NCBI GenBank assembly: GCA_966211525.1
Contig: CBIHOZ010000010.1
Span: 12,891-76,890 of the forward strand
Source: Ohtaekwangia sp966211525
GTDB lineage: Bacteria; Bacteroidota; Bacteroidia; Cytophagales; Cyclobacteriaceae
Direction of reading: 5' to 3'
Length of the DNA: 64,000 bases
In this document: piece by piece, positions 53,205 through 62,895 of the stretch
How positions within the stretch are numbered: position 1 is the first letter of the stretch
Layout of the letters: every line of letters starts with the position of its first letter
The notes under the pieces: model-generated
The model's database searches: none
What the model saw: the letters and a program-made list of their open reading frames with translations, nothing else
What the model was told of the DNA's origin: nothing
Made by a program: the position numbers and the translations under genes

Positions 53205-55619
53205 ATGCTATTCAATTATATAAAGATTGCCTTTCGCTCGTTGCTGAAATTCAAAGGATACGCGGCTATCAACTTGTTCGGACTCGCACTCGGACTTGCC
53301 GTGGGCGTGCTCATTATGTTGTATGTATTTGATGAAGTATCGTACGATACGTTTCATGCGAATAAAGATCGGATCTATCGTGTGGAGAGCCTCTTCTCTA
53401 AAGTTTCCTCGGGCGACAAGGACGCTATAGCCACCAACGGCTGGCCGGTAGGGGTGACGTTGAAAAAGGATTTTCCTGAAGTAGAGTCGGTGCTATATGC
53501 CAAGAACGGCTCTATGTTTCTGGTCAATCATAACGACAAACGCCTGAGGCAGAAGATACACTTCGTATCACCCGAGTTCCTGTCCATATTTACTTTTCCG
53601 CTGGTACAAGGAAATCCGGACAAAGCGCTGACGGAACCGTATACCGCTGTGATTACGGAGTCGATGGCCGCCAAACTTTTTCCGGGAGGTGATGCCATGA
53701 ACAAGAGTATAATCCTTGCGGACACCTTGCAGTTTGTGGTTACCGGTGTGGCAAAAGATATACCTTCAAACTCTCATATACAGTTGGACATCGCCCTGTC
53801 GTTTGCAACGTACCCGCTGCTGGACAAAGATTTTTCATACGATGAAGGCTGGGGCAATATCAATGTCTCAAACTATATATTGCTAAAAGCCGGTACCGAT
53901 ATAAATACTTTCCGCGCAAAAGCTGAGAACGTATATACCGAGCATGCGGGTAACATGCTGAAAGAGTGGGGAACACAGAGCAAAGTTATATTCACACCGC
54001 TTTCCGATATATACCTCCGTACTACGAACGGCAACCCGATGGGCCCGACCGGAAGCATAGATCGTGTCTACCTCGTCTCTGCCATTGCAGCGTTTGTTAT
54101 CTTGCTGGCCTGTATCAATTTTGTAAATCTTACCACGGCACGCTCGGTATACCGCGCGAAAGAAGTCGGGCTGCGTAAAGTAGTAGGCTCTACGCGCGGT
54201 ATACTTATTCGCCAGTTTCTCAGCGAGTCGTTTGTACTTACCTGCATCGCGCTGCTCTTTGCTGTAACCATCGCCGGTGTGTTGTTACCGGTTTTCAATC
54301 AGCTGCTGGATAAATATTATGCATTGAATACATTGATAAGTCCTGCCATACTGGGCGGTATAGCATGTCTTGTTGTAGTCGTTACATTGCTGTCCGGTTA
54401 TTATCCCGCGTGGGTTATGTCAGGCTTACGGCCCGCAGAAGTATTGAAGGGCAAAATGCAGTCGGGCGCACGCGGTGTGCAGCTTCGAAGAACACTCGTG
54501 GTGTTCCAGTTTGTTATTTCGCTGAGTCTGGTGTTAGGTACGCTTATCGTTATCAACCAGCTTCGCTTTATGCAACAGCAGCAACTGGGCTTTGCAAAAG
54601 ATGAAATCTTTGTAGTGAATGCTGCCCGTGCTAAATCTGTACATGCAGATGCATATGAGACCTTTCGGAATGAAATACGATCGCTTGCCTTTGTAGAAGA
54701 TGTAACGTTTACCAATTCGCTGCCGGGTAACCCGGGGTGGTTAGGACAGGTAGCTTTCCCGGAAGGTAAATCCGGTGATGATGCAATCAGCGTAGAGTAT
54801 ATGGCAGTCGATGATCACTATATGCAAACACTCGGTCTTGAACTGATAGCAGGCGAACGTTTCAGTAAAGATCATGCAGCATCGTTAAAAGACGGACTGG
54901 TATTGAATGAGACAGCGGTCTCAAATTTCGGCTGGGCATCGCCGGAAGAAGCGATCGGCAAGAAGATTACTTCACCATCGGGACATCCGGAAGGAGAAGT
55001 GATCGGTGTTGTGAAAGATTACCACCAGTTCGGTTTGCAGCAAACTATAGGATCTATGGTAATGGACTTCAATCCGAATGCAAGCTATATGTACGCCATC
55101 CGCTATAAAGCTGCCGATACACAGCAACTGATCGAAAGCCTGGGCACGCTTTGGAAGAAACATTTTCCGGGTTATGATTTCAATTACTTTTTCCTCGACC
55201 AGGATTTTGAACGGCAATATCAAACCGAGCAGAAGCTGGTAAATGTATTCGGCTTATTCTCCATCGTAACAATAGCCATTGCCATGATCGGTTTACTGGG
55301 ACTCGTTTCGTTCATGGTGTTGTCCAAAACCAAAGAGATTGGTGTCCGCAAAGTGCTGGGCGCAGATATACTCCAGATCACCACACTGCTCTCGAAAGAA
55401 TTTATAGTATTGGTGGTTATCGCAAATGTAATCGCTATACCACTGGCATGGATTACAGCCGGCCGCTGGCTGGAAAGCTATGCGACCCGCATCAGTGTAA
55501 ATCCGCTGGTTTTTGTTATTGCTTTTATTGTTTTACTGTTAATCACGCTGATCACCATAAGCTTCCAGACAGTTAAGGCTGCATCGGCCAACCCGGTTGA
55601 TTCCTTACGAAGCGAATAA
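53205..55619 (+). CDS. MacB/FtsX-type ABC transporter permease, ~800-residue Bacteroidota type (copy 3)
   Basis: An 804-residue inner-membrane protein. N-terminal helix NLFGLALGLAVGVLIMLYVF is followed by DEVSYDTFHANKDRIYRV. FtsX 1 includes RAKEVGLRKVVGSTRGILIR, and FtsX 2 includes TKEIGVRKVLGADILQITTL, ending NPVDSLRSE. Two periplasmic domains, as in the other copies. Copy 4 follows after 30 bp on the same strand, so these two are certainly co-transcribed. No ATPase gene is adjacent. The transported or signalling substrate is unknown. Confidence 0.93.
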   Translation: MLFNYIKIAFRSLLKFKGYAAINLFGLALGLAVGVLIMLYVFDEVSYDTFHANKDRIYRVESLFSKVSSGDKDAIATNGWPVGVTLKKDFPEVESVLYAKNGSMFLVNHNDKRLRQKIHFVSPEFLSIFTFPLVQGNPDKALTEPYTAVITESMAAKLFPGGDAMNKSIILADTLQFVVTGVAKDIPSNSHIQLDIALSFATYPLLDKDFSYDEGWGNINVSNYILLKAGTDINTFRAKAENVYTEHAGNMLKEWGTQSKVIFTPLSDIYLRTTNGNPMGPTGSIDRVYLVSAIAAFVILLACINFVNLTTARSVYRAKEVGLRKVVGSTRGILIRQFLSESFVLTCIALLFAVTIAGVLLPVFNQLLDKYYALNTLISPAILGGIACLVVVVTLLSGYYPAWVMSGLRPAEVLKGKMQSGARGVQLRRTLVVFQFVISLSLVLGTLIVINQLRFMQQQQLGFAKDEIFVVNAARAKSVHADAYETFRNEIRSLAFVEDVTFTNSLPGNPGWLGQVAFPEGKSGDDAISVEYMAVDDHYMQTLGLELIAGERFSKDHAASLKDGLVLNETAVSNFGWASPEEAIGKKITSPSGHPEGEVIGVVKDYHQFGLQQTIGSMVMDFNPNASYMYAIRYKAADTQQLIESLGTLWKKHFPGYDFNYFFLDQDFERQYQTEQKLVNVFGLFSIVTIAIAMIGLLGLVSFMVLSKTKEIGVRKVLGADILQITTLLSKEFIVLVVIANVIAIPLAWITAGRWLESYATRISVNPLVFVIAFIVLLLITLITISFQTVKAASANPVDSLRSE

Positions 55620-55649
55620 ATATATACTGAACGTTTTTATACTTGTGAT

Positions 55650-58019
55650 ATGATCCTCAACTACGTTAAACTTTCATTCCGGAATTTACTGCGCGACAGC
55701 GTCTATGCAGCCATTAATATAGGCGGTCTTGCACTGGGCATTGCCGCCAGCATTATGCTGGTGTTATGGGTGCAGGAAGAATTGAGCTACGACACCTTTC
55801 ACAGCAAAGCCGACCACATTTATAAGATAAATGCAAAGTTTAATAACAACGGTACAGAGACAGTTTGGAATATAACTCCGGGACCTATTGCAACGTTCGG
55901 TAAACAAAACATCCCGGCTATCGAAGAAGCAGTACGCATCTCCGATTATTTTGGTACAGCGCTATTCACCCATGGCGATAAGAAAATTACCGAAGACCGG
56001 TTAAAGGCTTATGTCGATAACAATTTCTTTAACGTATTTGATGTAGACTTTATAAAAGGTAATCCTGATAAACCTTTCCCTGATATTAATTCCATTATTA
56101 TCTCGGCTTCGGTTGCAACCAAAATCTTCAACACAACGGATGCGGTAGGTAAAGTTCTCAAGCTTAACGAAGAGAAAGATTATACCGTTGCCGGTGTATT
56201 TGAAGATTTTCCACAAAACTCAACGTTGCAGTATGTTGTATTTTTTCCGTTCGAGATATTGATCAGGAATTATAGTCCCAATGTTTACTGGAAGAGTCTT
56301 GAGTCCGACTGGGGCAACTATAACTACCATACCTTTTTGCTGTTGAACGAGCGCGCTTCTGCAGACTCGGTTGCCAATCAGCTTACCGCTATTCATCATG
56401 CCAACCAGAAAGAAGCCGAGTCGCTTTCCTATATAGCGCAGCCCTTGTCAAAGCTTCATCTATATGGTGCCGATCTGCGTGAAGAAGGTATACAAACCGT
56501 TCGTATTTTCTTCATTATAGCAATGGCTATATTACTCATTGCATGCATTAACTATATTAACCTGGCTACAGCCCGCGCCACCAAGCGCGCCAAAGAAGTG
56601 GGCGTGCGTAAAACGGTAGGGGCAGACCGGAAGAAACTCATTATACAGTTTCTGAGTGAATCTGCTATTATATCGATACTTTCGTTATTACTCTCGATGG
56701 TATTTATTCAACTGGCTATACCATTCTACAATGTATTGGCAGGTAAAACACTTTCGTTCGACCTGACAAATGTTACGGTGCTATATTTAGTGTCGGGTGC
56801 TTTGCTCACCACGTGGCTTGTGTCAGGTATATATCCGGCCCTGGTGCTTTCAGCATTCAAGCCGATGGAAGTTATCCGCGGTAAGCTCACCATCAGCGGT
56901 GGTAACTCTACATTCCGCAAGATCCTCGTAGTTACACAATTTTCGCTGTCGATCATGATCATCATTGGTACGCTGGTAGTAGGCGAGCAGCTTGCCTTTA
57001 TCCGCGACCGGAAGCTGGGCTTTAACAAAGAGAATATATTTACGTTTGGACTGCGCGGCAAGATGTATGATAACAAGAATACGATTCGCAATGAACTGCT
57101 GCGTAACCCGGCCATTGAAGAAGTAACGTTCTCCAACCAAAGCGTATTGGACATCGAGAATACAACCAGTGATACCAACTGGGATGGTAAGGAGGAAGGA
57201 ACCGAGTTTATGGTGCACGGTATGGCTATCGATGAAAACTTTATGAAGACTATGAAGATGGACATCATCGAAGGCGAAGGTTTCCGCGATGCCGTAAGCG
57301 ATACGGCCACCTATATATTGAATGAGACAGCGGTAAAGGAAGCGGGTATTGAAGATCCGATCGGTAAATCATTTACCCTATGGCAAACCAAGGGAATCAT
57401 TAAAGGTGTTGTAAAAGATTTTCATCACCGGTCCATTCATAAGAAAATAGAGCCTACTGTATTTCTATACAGACCCAACTGGTTCTGGCTGGTATATGTT
57501 AAAACCAACGGTGCACAAAACCAGGAAGCTGTTGCTGCCGCACAAACTATATGGAAACAGTATAACCCGGCATATCCGTTTGAATACAAATTTCTGGACG
57601 ATGCCTACGATAAAATGTATAACAACGAGCAACGTCTGAGTAAACTATTCACGGCCTTCTCTGCAATAGCCATCTGTATCTCGTGCCTCGGGCTGTTCGG
57701 ACTGGCAACATTTACAGCAGCACAGCGTGTAAAAGAAATTGGTATACGCAAGGTTATGGGGGCATCCATCAACCAGATTATTATACTATTGTCCAAAGAC
57801 TTTTTATGGCTGGTGGTAATTGCGTTTGTTATAGCAGCACCGGTTTCATGGTATATTATGGAGCAATGGCTGGCAGATTTTGCTTACCGCGCACCTATAG
57901 CATGGTCTGTGTTTGTGATCACCGGCAGCATTGTATTGTCGCTCGCATTTCTCACCATGAGCTTTCAAACCATCAAGGCAGCGTTGGGCAACCCGGTAAA
58001 CTCGTTGCGCAGCGAGTAA
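55650..58019 (+). CDS. MacB/FtsX-type ABC transporter permease, ~800-residue Bacteroidota type (copy 4)
   Basis: A 789-residue paralogue 30 bp after copy 3. N-terminal helix NIGGLALGIAASIMLVLWVQ is followed by EELSYDTFHSKADHIYKI. FtsX 1 has RAKEVGVRKTVGADRKKLII; FtsX 2 has RVKEIGIRKVMGASINQIII and the end NPVNSLRSE. Since copies 3 and 4 sit together, they may form a heterodimeric permease with an ATPase encoded elsewhere. The operon ends at the terminator at 58053. Confidence 0.93.
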   Translation: MILNYVKLSFRNLLRDSVYAAINIGGLALGIAASIMLVLWVQEELSYDTFHSKADHIYKINAKFNNNGTETVWNITPGPIATFGKQNIPAIEEAVRISDYFGTALFTHGDKKITEDRLKAYVDNNFFNVFDVDFIKGNPDKPFPDINSIIISASVATKIFNTTDAVGKVLKLNEEKDYTVAGVFEDFPQNSTLQYVVFFPFEILIRNYSPNVYWKSLESDWGNYNYHTFLLLNERASADSVANQLTAIHHANQKEAESLSYIAQPLSKLHLYGADLREEGIQTVRIFFIIAMAILLIACINYINLATARATKRAKEVGVRKTVGADRKKLIIQFLSESAIISILSLLLSMVFIQLAIPFYNVLAGKTLSFDLTNVTVLYLVSGALLTTWLVSGIYPALVLSAFKPMEVIRGKLTISGGNSTFRKILVVTQFSLSIMIIIGTLVVGEQLAFIRDRKLGFNKENIFTFGLRGKMYDNKNTIRNELLRNPAIEEVTFSNQSVLDIENTTSDTNWDGKEEGTEFMVHGMAIDENFMKTMKMDIIEGEGFRDAVSDTATYILNETAVKEAGIEDPIGKSFTLWQTKGIIKGVVKDFHHRSIHKKIEPTVFLYRPNWFWLVYVKTNGAQNQEAVAAAQTIWKQYNPAYPFEYKFLDDAYDKMYNNEQRLSKLFTAFSAIAICISCLGLFGLATFTAAQRVKEIGIRKVMGASINQIIILLSKDFLWLVVIAFVIAAPVSWYIMEQWLADFAYRAPIAWSVFVITGSIVLSLAFLTMSFQTIKAALGNPVNSLRSE

Positions 58020-58052
58020 TGTGATCGAGATATATACTTCTACTATATATAG

Positions 58053-58088
58053 CAAAGGGCAGCGATGATGTTGCCCTTTGTTTGTTTA
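58053..58088. terminator. Terminator after the permease pair, probably bidirectional
   Basis: CAAAGGGCAGC and GTTGCCCTTTG form an 11-bp stem with one G-U pair and a 6-base loop, followed by TTTGTTT. It also lies at the end of the convergent outer-membrane gene. Confidence 0.9.
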
Positions 58089-58889
58089 GATGCGAAACGA
58101 AAATCCAAGGTATACTTTAGTAGGCGCCTCATCCGTCAAGCCTATATTGGTAGCAACATCTACTTTTACATTCGGGGATACATTGTAAATCAATCCGCCA
58201 TTGGCTGTAAACCAGTTTCCGCCGGAATAAAATGTACCCAGTCCCTCCACATAAAAATCAAGATTTCCAACCAGCGGCCCGCCCAGCACAATCGTCTGGA
58301 AGTAACTAAGCTCGCGGGTGCCTTCATCATCGGGTACAAAATCAAATTGAGCCTGGGCGCCCAGTCCCAGCCTGTCGGAAAGATCATACGAGAACGGAAA
58401 ACCGACACCATATATAACGTCTGAATCAAATGGATTGCCGGAGAGAAAAGTAACATACGGTATAACACCGAGTGCTGTGCGTGTATCCCCATCGTTGCCC
58501 CAGAAGTTATGCTTCAGGCGAATGGTAGTTGCACCGAAACCCTTGTCATACGTTTCCGCATGTATATCCTGGTAAATATTATACGCTTCAATACCAAAGT
58601 GAATGTCCCACGAAGGCGCGAGTCCAAGTTTATACAAACCATTGACAACGTTAATGGTGCGTTCACTTTCTCCCTGTGATCCTTTGCTCCACTTCACAAC
58701 ATCACCTTCAAATTGAAAGTGTCCCGGGTCTACAGTGATTGGCGACTCCGTTACATCCGGACGGTCGATGCTGAACTCGCGCATTTCACTGCGCGGAGTC
58801 GGATTAAAAAGCGAATATCGTTTTACTTCCTGGGCTTGAACCGATAACACAGTTCCGAACAGCGCGGTTAAAAGTATATATGAACGCAT
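58086..58889 (-). CDS. Putative outer-membrane beta-barrel transporter (MetA-pathway/phenol-degradation-like)
   Basis: A 267-residue exported protein with signal peptide MRSYILLTALFGTVLSVQAQ. The mature part has the opening REFSIDRPDVTESPITVDPG and GHFQFEGDV, the known start of the 'MetA-pathway of phenol degradation' transporter family, followed by alternating amphipathic strands and a final aromatic residue (YLGFSFRI). It is probably an outer-membrane barrel; the solute is unknown. A longer frame begins at 58919 but would cross the promoter box at 58913-58920. A 22-bp palindrome overlaps the promoter. Confidence 0.85.
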   Translation of the reverse strand: MRSYILLTALFGTVLSVQAQEVKRYSLFNPTPRSEMREFSIDRPDVTESPITVDPGHFQFEGDVVKWSKGSQGESERTINVVNGLYKLGLAPSWDIHFGIEAYNIYQDIHAETYDKGFGATTIRLKHNFWGNDGDTRTALGVIPYVTFLSGNPFDSDVIYGVGFPFSYDLSDRLGLGAQAQFDFVPDDEGTRELSYFQTIVLGGPLVGNLDFYVEGLGTFYSGGNWFTANGGLIYNVSPNVKVDVATNIGLTDEAPTKVYLGFSFRI

Positions 58890-58912
58890 GGTTCTTAGGA
58901 GGTTAATGAATA

Positions 58913-58920
58913 CAAACATA
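58913..58920 (-). promoter_or_regulatory. Candidate -7 promoter box (TATGTTTG)
   Basis: Exact TAnnTTTG match on the minus strand, 24 bp before the ATG at 58889, with the palindrome directly upstream. Confidence 0.5.
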
Positions 58921-58922
58921 TA

Positions 58923-58944
58923 AATTTTAGACTGATCTAAAATT
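58923..58944. promoter_or_regulatory. 22-bp palindrome, probable operator next to the -7 box
   Basis: AATTTTAGA-CTGA-TCTAAAATT, with 9-bp arms, occupies the space between the -33 and -7 positions of the minus-strand promoter. Half-sites of the TTAGRC/GYCTAA kind recall operators of DtxR/MntR-type metal regulators, but this is only a resemblance. Confidence 0.6.
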
Positions 58945-59101
58945 ATTATTTTATTGTCCTAAATAGCATGGCAACATCAATCAGTGAACTTAAACTTTGG
59001 TAAAACTTGCTAATTCGATTGAAACCATACACCGTCTTTTCTTTTTGTCGGTCATATTGCTAACTTTTCCACCCCAAGCTACCGCTTCAACTGTAAGTTA
59101 C

Positions 59102-61618
59102 ATGAAAAACCGTGCTCTTAAATACACGATTGCTTTTGGTGTGATAGGACTGCTCATTGCTGTTCTTATTGCGTATGTGGAACGAAGAACCGTTTCAACC
59201 TATCAGCGAAACCTGCCTTATATTTCTTTAGGCGACAATGTTAAAAACCGGGTGACCCAGGCGCATTTGTGGTTCGAGGAACTCATGGCCGGTGATGCTT
59301 CGCTGAATTTTGAACGCGATGTACTTTCACTCTTCAATTCATCCAAAGATATTCTGCAGTCTGCGTATGATGGAAAAGAAAATGAACTTGGAAAATTCGC
59401 CAAGAGCGATGACGAAGAGACACAGGTGATCATCAAGGAATCACTGGTAAGTCTCGATAAACTTTTAAGTACCGCCAAAGAACGCTGGAAGTTTAAACAG
59501 CAGGCCAGCACAACGGTATCGACACCCGCAGTGTTGGATAGTACCGGTGCTGTCATTCAACCTGCCGTAACGGCCAGCACCGGTGAAGAAGCTGGTGGTG
59601 TTCTTGACCAGGAATTCGATACCAACTATGCTAACTTTCAGAGCAAGATGGATCGGCTCATCGACCACGTGAATGTGAACGTGAAGTCGGATGCATCTTT
59701 CATTGATACACTTTCGTGGATATCCATCATAACACTTCTTTTGGCGTTTGCATTTCTCTGTGTGATGCTATACCGCCTGCAAGCCAGCGGAGATAAATTC
59801 GTGCAGGAAAACAGGCAACGTCTGGATGCCCAGAGTAAAGATGTAAGCGCCCTCACGGGTTTTGTTGAATCGATCTCGGCCGGTAATTATAATGTAGAAC
59901 TTGATGCACTTGCTGATGAAGACCTCGGCAATACGTTGCTGACCATGCGTAACAAACTTCGCAACAATGCAGAAGATGATCGTAAGCGTAACTGGTCTAC
60001 AACAGGTTTGGCGCAGATCGGAGAGATCCTGCGAACCTCTACCAGCAGCACGGAAGAATTATTCGATAACATTATACGCTTCGTGGTAAAATATACCAAG
60101 AGCAACCAGGGCGGCCTGTTTATATTGAATGAAGACGAGAACGACAAGTCACTCGACCTTGTAGCGTGTTACGCCTTTGAACGGAAGAAATTTCTGAAGA
60201 AGAAAGTTACCGCCGGTGAAGGACTGGTAGGTCAGTGCTATATGGAAGGCGAACGTATTTACCTGTTGGAAGTGCCGCAGGAGTATATCTCCATTACATC
60301 CGGTTTGGGAGGTTCCAATCCAAACGCTTTGCTGCTTGTGCCGTTGAAAGTTAACGAGCAGATATACGGTGTGATCGAGCTCGCTACCTTCGGTAAATAC
60401 CAGGAATATGAAATCGAACTCGTAGAGAAACTGGCGGAAAGTATAGCCTCCACTATATCTACGGTACGTGCCAATGAAAGTACACGCATACTCCTGGAGC
60501 GTACGCAACAGCAGGCTGAAGAAATGCGCGCACAGGAAGAAGAGATGCGCCAGAACATGGAAGAGCTGGAAGCTACGCAGGAAGAGATGCGCAGAAAAGA
60601 GAAGCACATCCAGGCGATGCTCGATGGCGAGAAGCAACGTAACGAGATCAGCCAGCGCAATCGTAAAGTATTAATGGAGCTTACCAAGAACCGCGATGTA
60701 CAATCCGGTAACTGGAACGCTGCCCTTGAAAAGATAACATCAACCATCTGTAATCAACTGCACGTATCACGTTGTAGCGTGTGGTCACTTAACGATCTGC
60801 GCAACAGGCTTAAGAACGAAAAGTTATTCTCACAACGCGATCGTTCCTTTACATCCGGAAGTGAATTACTGGCGAAAGATTACCCGGGCTACTTCGAAGC
60901 ATTGACCCGCGAAGATGTAATTGTTGCCAACGATGCATTGACCAACGCAGCAACGCGCGAGTTTGCTGCTACGTATTTCAACAGCCTTGATATACAATCA
61001 TTACTCGATGTGCCTTTCTTTAATGAAGGACGCATTGCCGGGGTGATTTGCTGCGAGCATCAATACGAACAGAAACAATGGACGGAAGAAGATATAGAGT
61101 TCCTGAAATCATGTGCAGATCTGGTTACGGTAGCATTCAATACCATGAAGATCAACACCATGATCGATAGTCTGAACGGAGCACAGGAAACGCTTCAAAC
61201 CATTATCGATAATATACCCCGTGCCGTATTCTGGAAAGATAAAGAACTTCGCTTCCAGGGATGCAACCGTATCTTTGCACAGGTGGCTGGTAAGAAATCA
61301 CACAAAGAACTTATTGGATTCACAGACTTCGACATGCCGTGGAAGGACCATGCCGAGGCTTACCGCGCAGACGACCTGACGGTGATGAACAGCCGCAAGT
61401 CACGCATCGATATGGAAGAAAAGAATACCAACAGCAATGGAGAGGTATCGTGGGTTCTCACCAGCAAAGTGCCGATCATGAATCAACATGGTGAAGTAAC
61501 GGCTGTGCTGGGTATGTTCGAGGATATTACAGATCGTAAACGCAGGGAAGAAGACATCCAGGTTAAGTTAAAGGAACTGGAACAGCTCAAAAAGACGCTC
61601 GAAAGCAGGACAAATTGA
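59102..61618 (+). CDS. Membrane sensor with HAMP-like, GAF, GAF and PAS domains but no kinase or other output domain
   Basis: An 838-residue inner-membrane protein. TM1 spans about 8-27 and TM2 about 205-224, with a periplasmic helical domain between. After TM2 come a HAMP-like linker (about 225-305), GAF 1 (about 315-450), a long coiled coil (about 455-540, MRAQEEEMRQNMEELEATQ), GAF 2 (about 550-690) and a PAS domain (about 695-815, ending GMFEDITDRKRREED). It stops after a short coiled coil (KELEQLKKTLESRTN). No HisKA, HATPase, GGDEF, receiver or methyl-accepting domain was found. The frame also runs to 58997 from a TTG with a false signal-like stretch; ATG 59102 is used. Confidence 0.88.
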   Translation: MKNRALKYTIAFGVIGLLIAVLIAYVERRTVSTYQRNLPYISLGDNVKNRVTQAHLWFEELMAGDASLNFERDVLSLFNSSKDILQSAYDGKENELGKFAKSDDEETQVIIKESLVSLDKLLSTAKERWKFKQQASTTVSTPAVLDSTGAVIQPAVTASTGEEAGGVLDQEFDTNYANFQSKMDRLIDHVNVNVKSDASFIDTLSWISIITLLLAFAFLCVMLYRLQASGDKFVQENRQRLDAQSKDVSALTGFVESISAGNYNVELDALADEDLGNTLLTMRNKLRNNAEDDRKRNWSTTGLAQIGEILRTSTSSTEELFDNIIRFVVKYTKSNQGGLFILNEDENDKSLDLVACYAFERKKFLKKKVTAGEGLVGQCYMEGERIYLLEVPQEYISITSGLGGSNPNALLLVPLKVNEQIYGVIELATFGKYQEYEIELVEKLAESIASTISTVRANESTRILLERTQQQAEEMRAQEEEMRQNMEELEATQEEMRRKEKHIQAMLDGEKQRNEISQRNRKVLMELTKNRDVQSGNWNAALEKITSTICNQLHVSRCSVWSLNDLRNRLKNEKLFSQRDRSFTSGSELLAKDYPGYFEALTREDVIVANDALTNAATREFAATYFNSLDIQSLLDVPFFNEGRIAGVICCEHQYEQKQWTEEDIEFLKSCADLVTVAFNTMKINTMIDSLNGAQETLQTIIDNIPRAVFWKDKELRFQGCNRIFAQVAGKKSHKELIGFTDFDMPWKDHAEAYRADDLTVMNSRKSRIDMEEKNTNSNGEVSWVLTSKVPIMNQHGEVTAVLGMFEDITDRKRREEDIQVKLKELEQLKKTLESRTN

Positions 61619-61726
61619 TCTTTTTTTAGAGAAGTATTACATCTGTCGTGTGGGGAGTATTCAGGTAAAACAATTTTTAGCCTGACTTTTACTATTTTTA
61701 CTGATTATTACTCAACTACCCGTAAT

Positions 61727-62803
61727 ATGAATTATCGCTTTTTCATTTCTATGGCTGCGTGCATGACGCTTAGCGTCTCCCTTTTTGCGCAGGGCGAACG
61801 TAAAGATAAAACGGCCGTTACATACGAAGAGATATATGACGAGCCGTATTCCATCAACAAATTATTTGTTGGGATTATGCCGTTGTATGGTGAGTTGTTT
61901 GCTACCAACGTAAACGCTGGCTTTGGTGCAGAGGCTGCATATTACTACAAAGACAAGCTCGATTTCAAAGTACACTTCCGTAAAACGTATAGCCAGCAGT
62001 TCTTTGACTTTGCCCGCGACCTGTCGGTAAAGCAAAGCAGTGTTGATAACCGTGCGGAGGTATATAATTACTATGAGTTTGGTGCTACCTATCACGTAAA
62101 GGATTTTGAAGAGAGCTCCAAAACCAAAATGTTCCTCTACAAGAAAAGTTATCGCGGTGACAAGTGGGCGGCTCGCGTTCCGCTGAGTGCCGATGTACCG
62201 TGTAAAGTAAGAAAGATATACGGTGTTCGTCTCGGAGGTATAATCTGGGATAGCTCAACTGACCTTGCTCGCGCGTTGGATGCACAAGGTCTCAACAACA
62301 ATGCATTGGTAACAGCAGAAGGTAAACCACTGCCACTGGAAGAATATAACACCAATGGTAAACTTCAGAAAGTACACGCTTTTACAAATATAGCTTCCAA
62401 AGGTTTATACCTCGGTGGTTCCATGACGTGGATCAAGAACGTAGCCGTAAACTTCGATAAGTTTGAAGAAGGTGTGGATGACCTGATGTTTACTGCATAC
62501 GCAGATATACTCTTTGCTCCATCCATGACGCTGGATGATGTTATGTATACTGAGAAAGATGCATTCGGTGCGGCAGTAGCTGGTACAACTGCAACGTATT
62601 CAGTAGATGCATTGAAGATGAAAAAAATCGGCTTCCGCCTCGGTGTAGATGGTCGCTTTAACCGCCAGTTCGGTTGGTCGTACGGAGCCGAAGTTGGTTA
62701 CCGTCCGGCACTCGAGAAGAGAACGTTTTACGCTTTGCTGAAGATCTGCTTCCCGGTATTCGGTACCAACCTTGACTATAAAGTTGAGTCGTTCGGTAAG
62801 TAA
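61727..62803 (+). CDS. Exported protein of unknown function, probable outer-membrane beta-barrel
   Basis: A 358-residue protein with signal peptide MNYRFFISMAACMTLSVSLFA cleaved before QG. The mature part is rich in Tyr, Phe, Gly and Asp with alternating beta strands (NVNAGFGAEAAYYYKDKLDF, GFRLGVDGRFNRQFGW, SYGAEVGYRPALEKRTF) and ends YALLKICFPVFGTNLDYKVE. A beta-barrel fits; no family was recognised. It lies 109 bp after the GAF/PAS sensor on the same strand and has its own terminator. Confidence 0.85.
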   Translation: MNYRFFISMAACMTLSVSLFAQGERKDKTAVTYEEIYDEPYSINKLFVGIMPLYGELFATNVNAGFGAEAAYYYKDKLDFKVHFRKTYSQQFFDFARDLSVKQSSVDNRAEVYNYYEFGATYHVKDFEESSKTKMFLYKKSYRGDKWAARVPLSADVPCKVRKIYGVRLGGIIWDSSTDLARALDAQGLNNNALVTAEGKPLPLEEYNTNGKLQKVHAFTNIASKGLYLGGSMTWIKNVAVNFDKFEEGVDDLMFTAYADILFAPSMTLDDVMYTEKDAFGAAVAGTTATYSVDALKMKKIGFRLGVDGRFNRQFGWSYGAEVGYRPALEKRTFYALLKICFPVFGTNLDYKVESFGK

Positions 62804-62827
62804 AGTATAGCAGATAAAAAATAATGG

Positions 62828-62864
62828 AAAGGGATAGCAGAATCTGTTATCCCTTTTTCTTTTG
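62828..62864 (+). terminator. Rho-independent terminator of the hypothetical outer-membrane gene
   Basis: AAAGGGATAGCAG and CTGTTATCCCTTT form a 13-bp stem with one G-U pair, a 3-base loop, and a TTTTTCTTTT tail. Confidence 0.92.
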
Positions 62865-62895
62865 ATTCGGTCGAACAGTTGCTTTACTTCGCTTC

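Noticed and set aside
56726..57310. 194-codon minus-strand open frame inside permease copy 4
   Set aside because: Antisense shadow of a well-supported FtsX gene; Ser-rich product with no motif.
58997..59101. Upstream extension of the GAF/PAS sensor with a signal-like hydrophobic run
   Set aside because: It needs a TTG start, and the real first TM helix begins right after the ATG at 59102.
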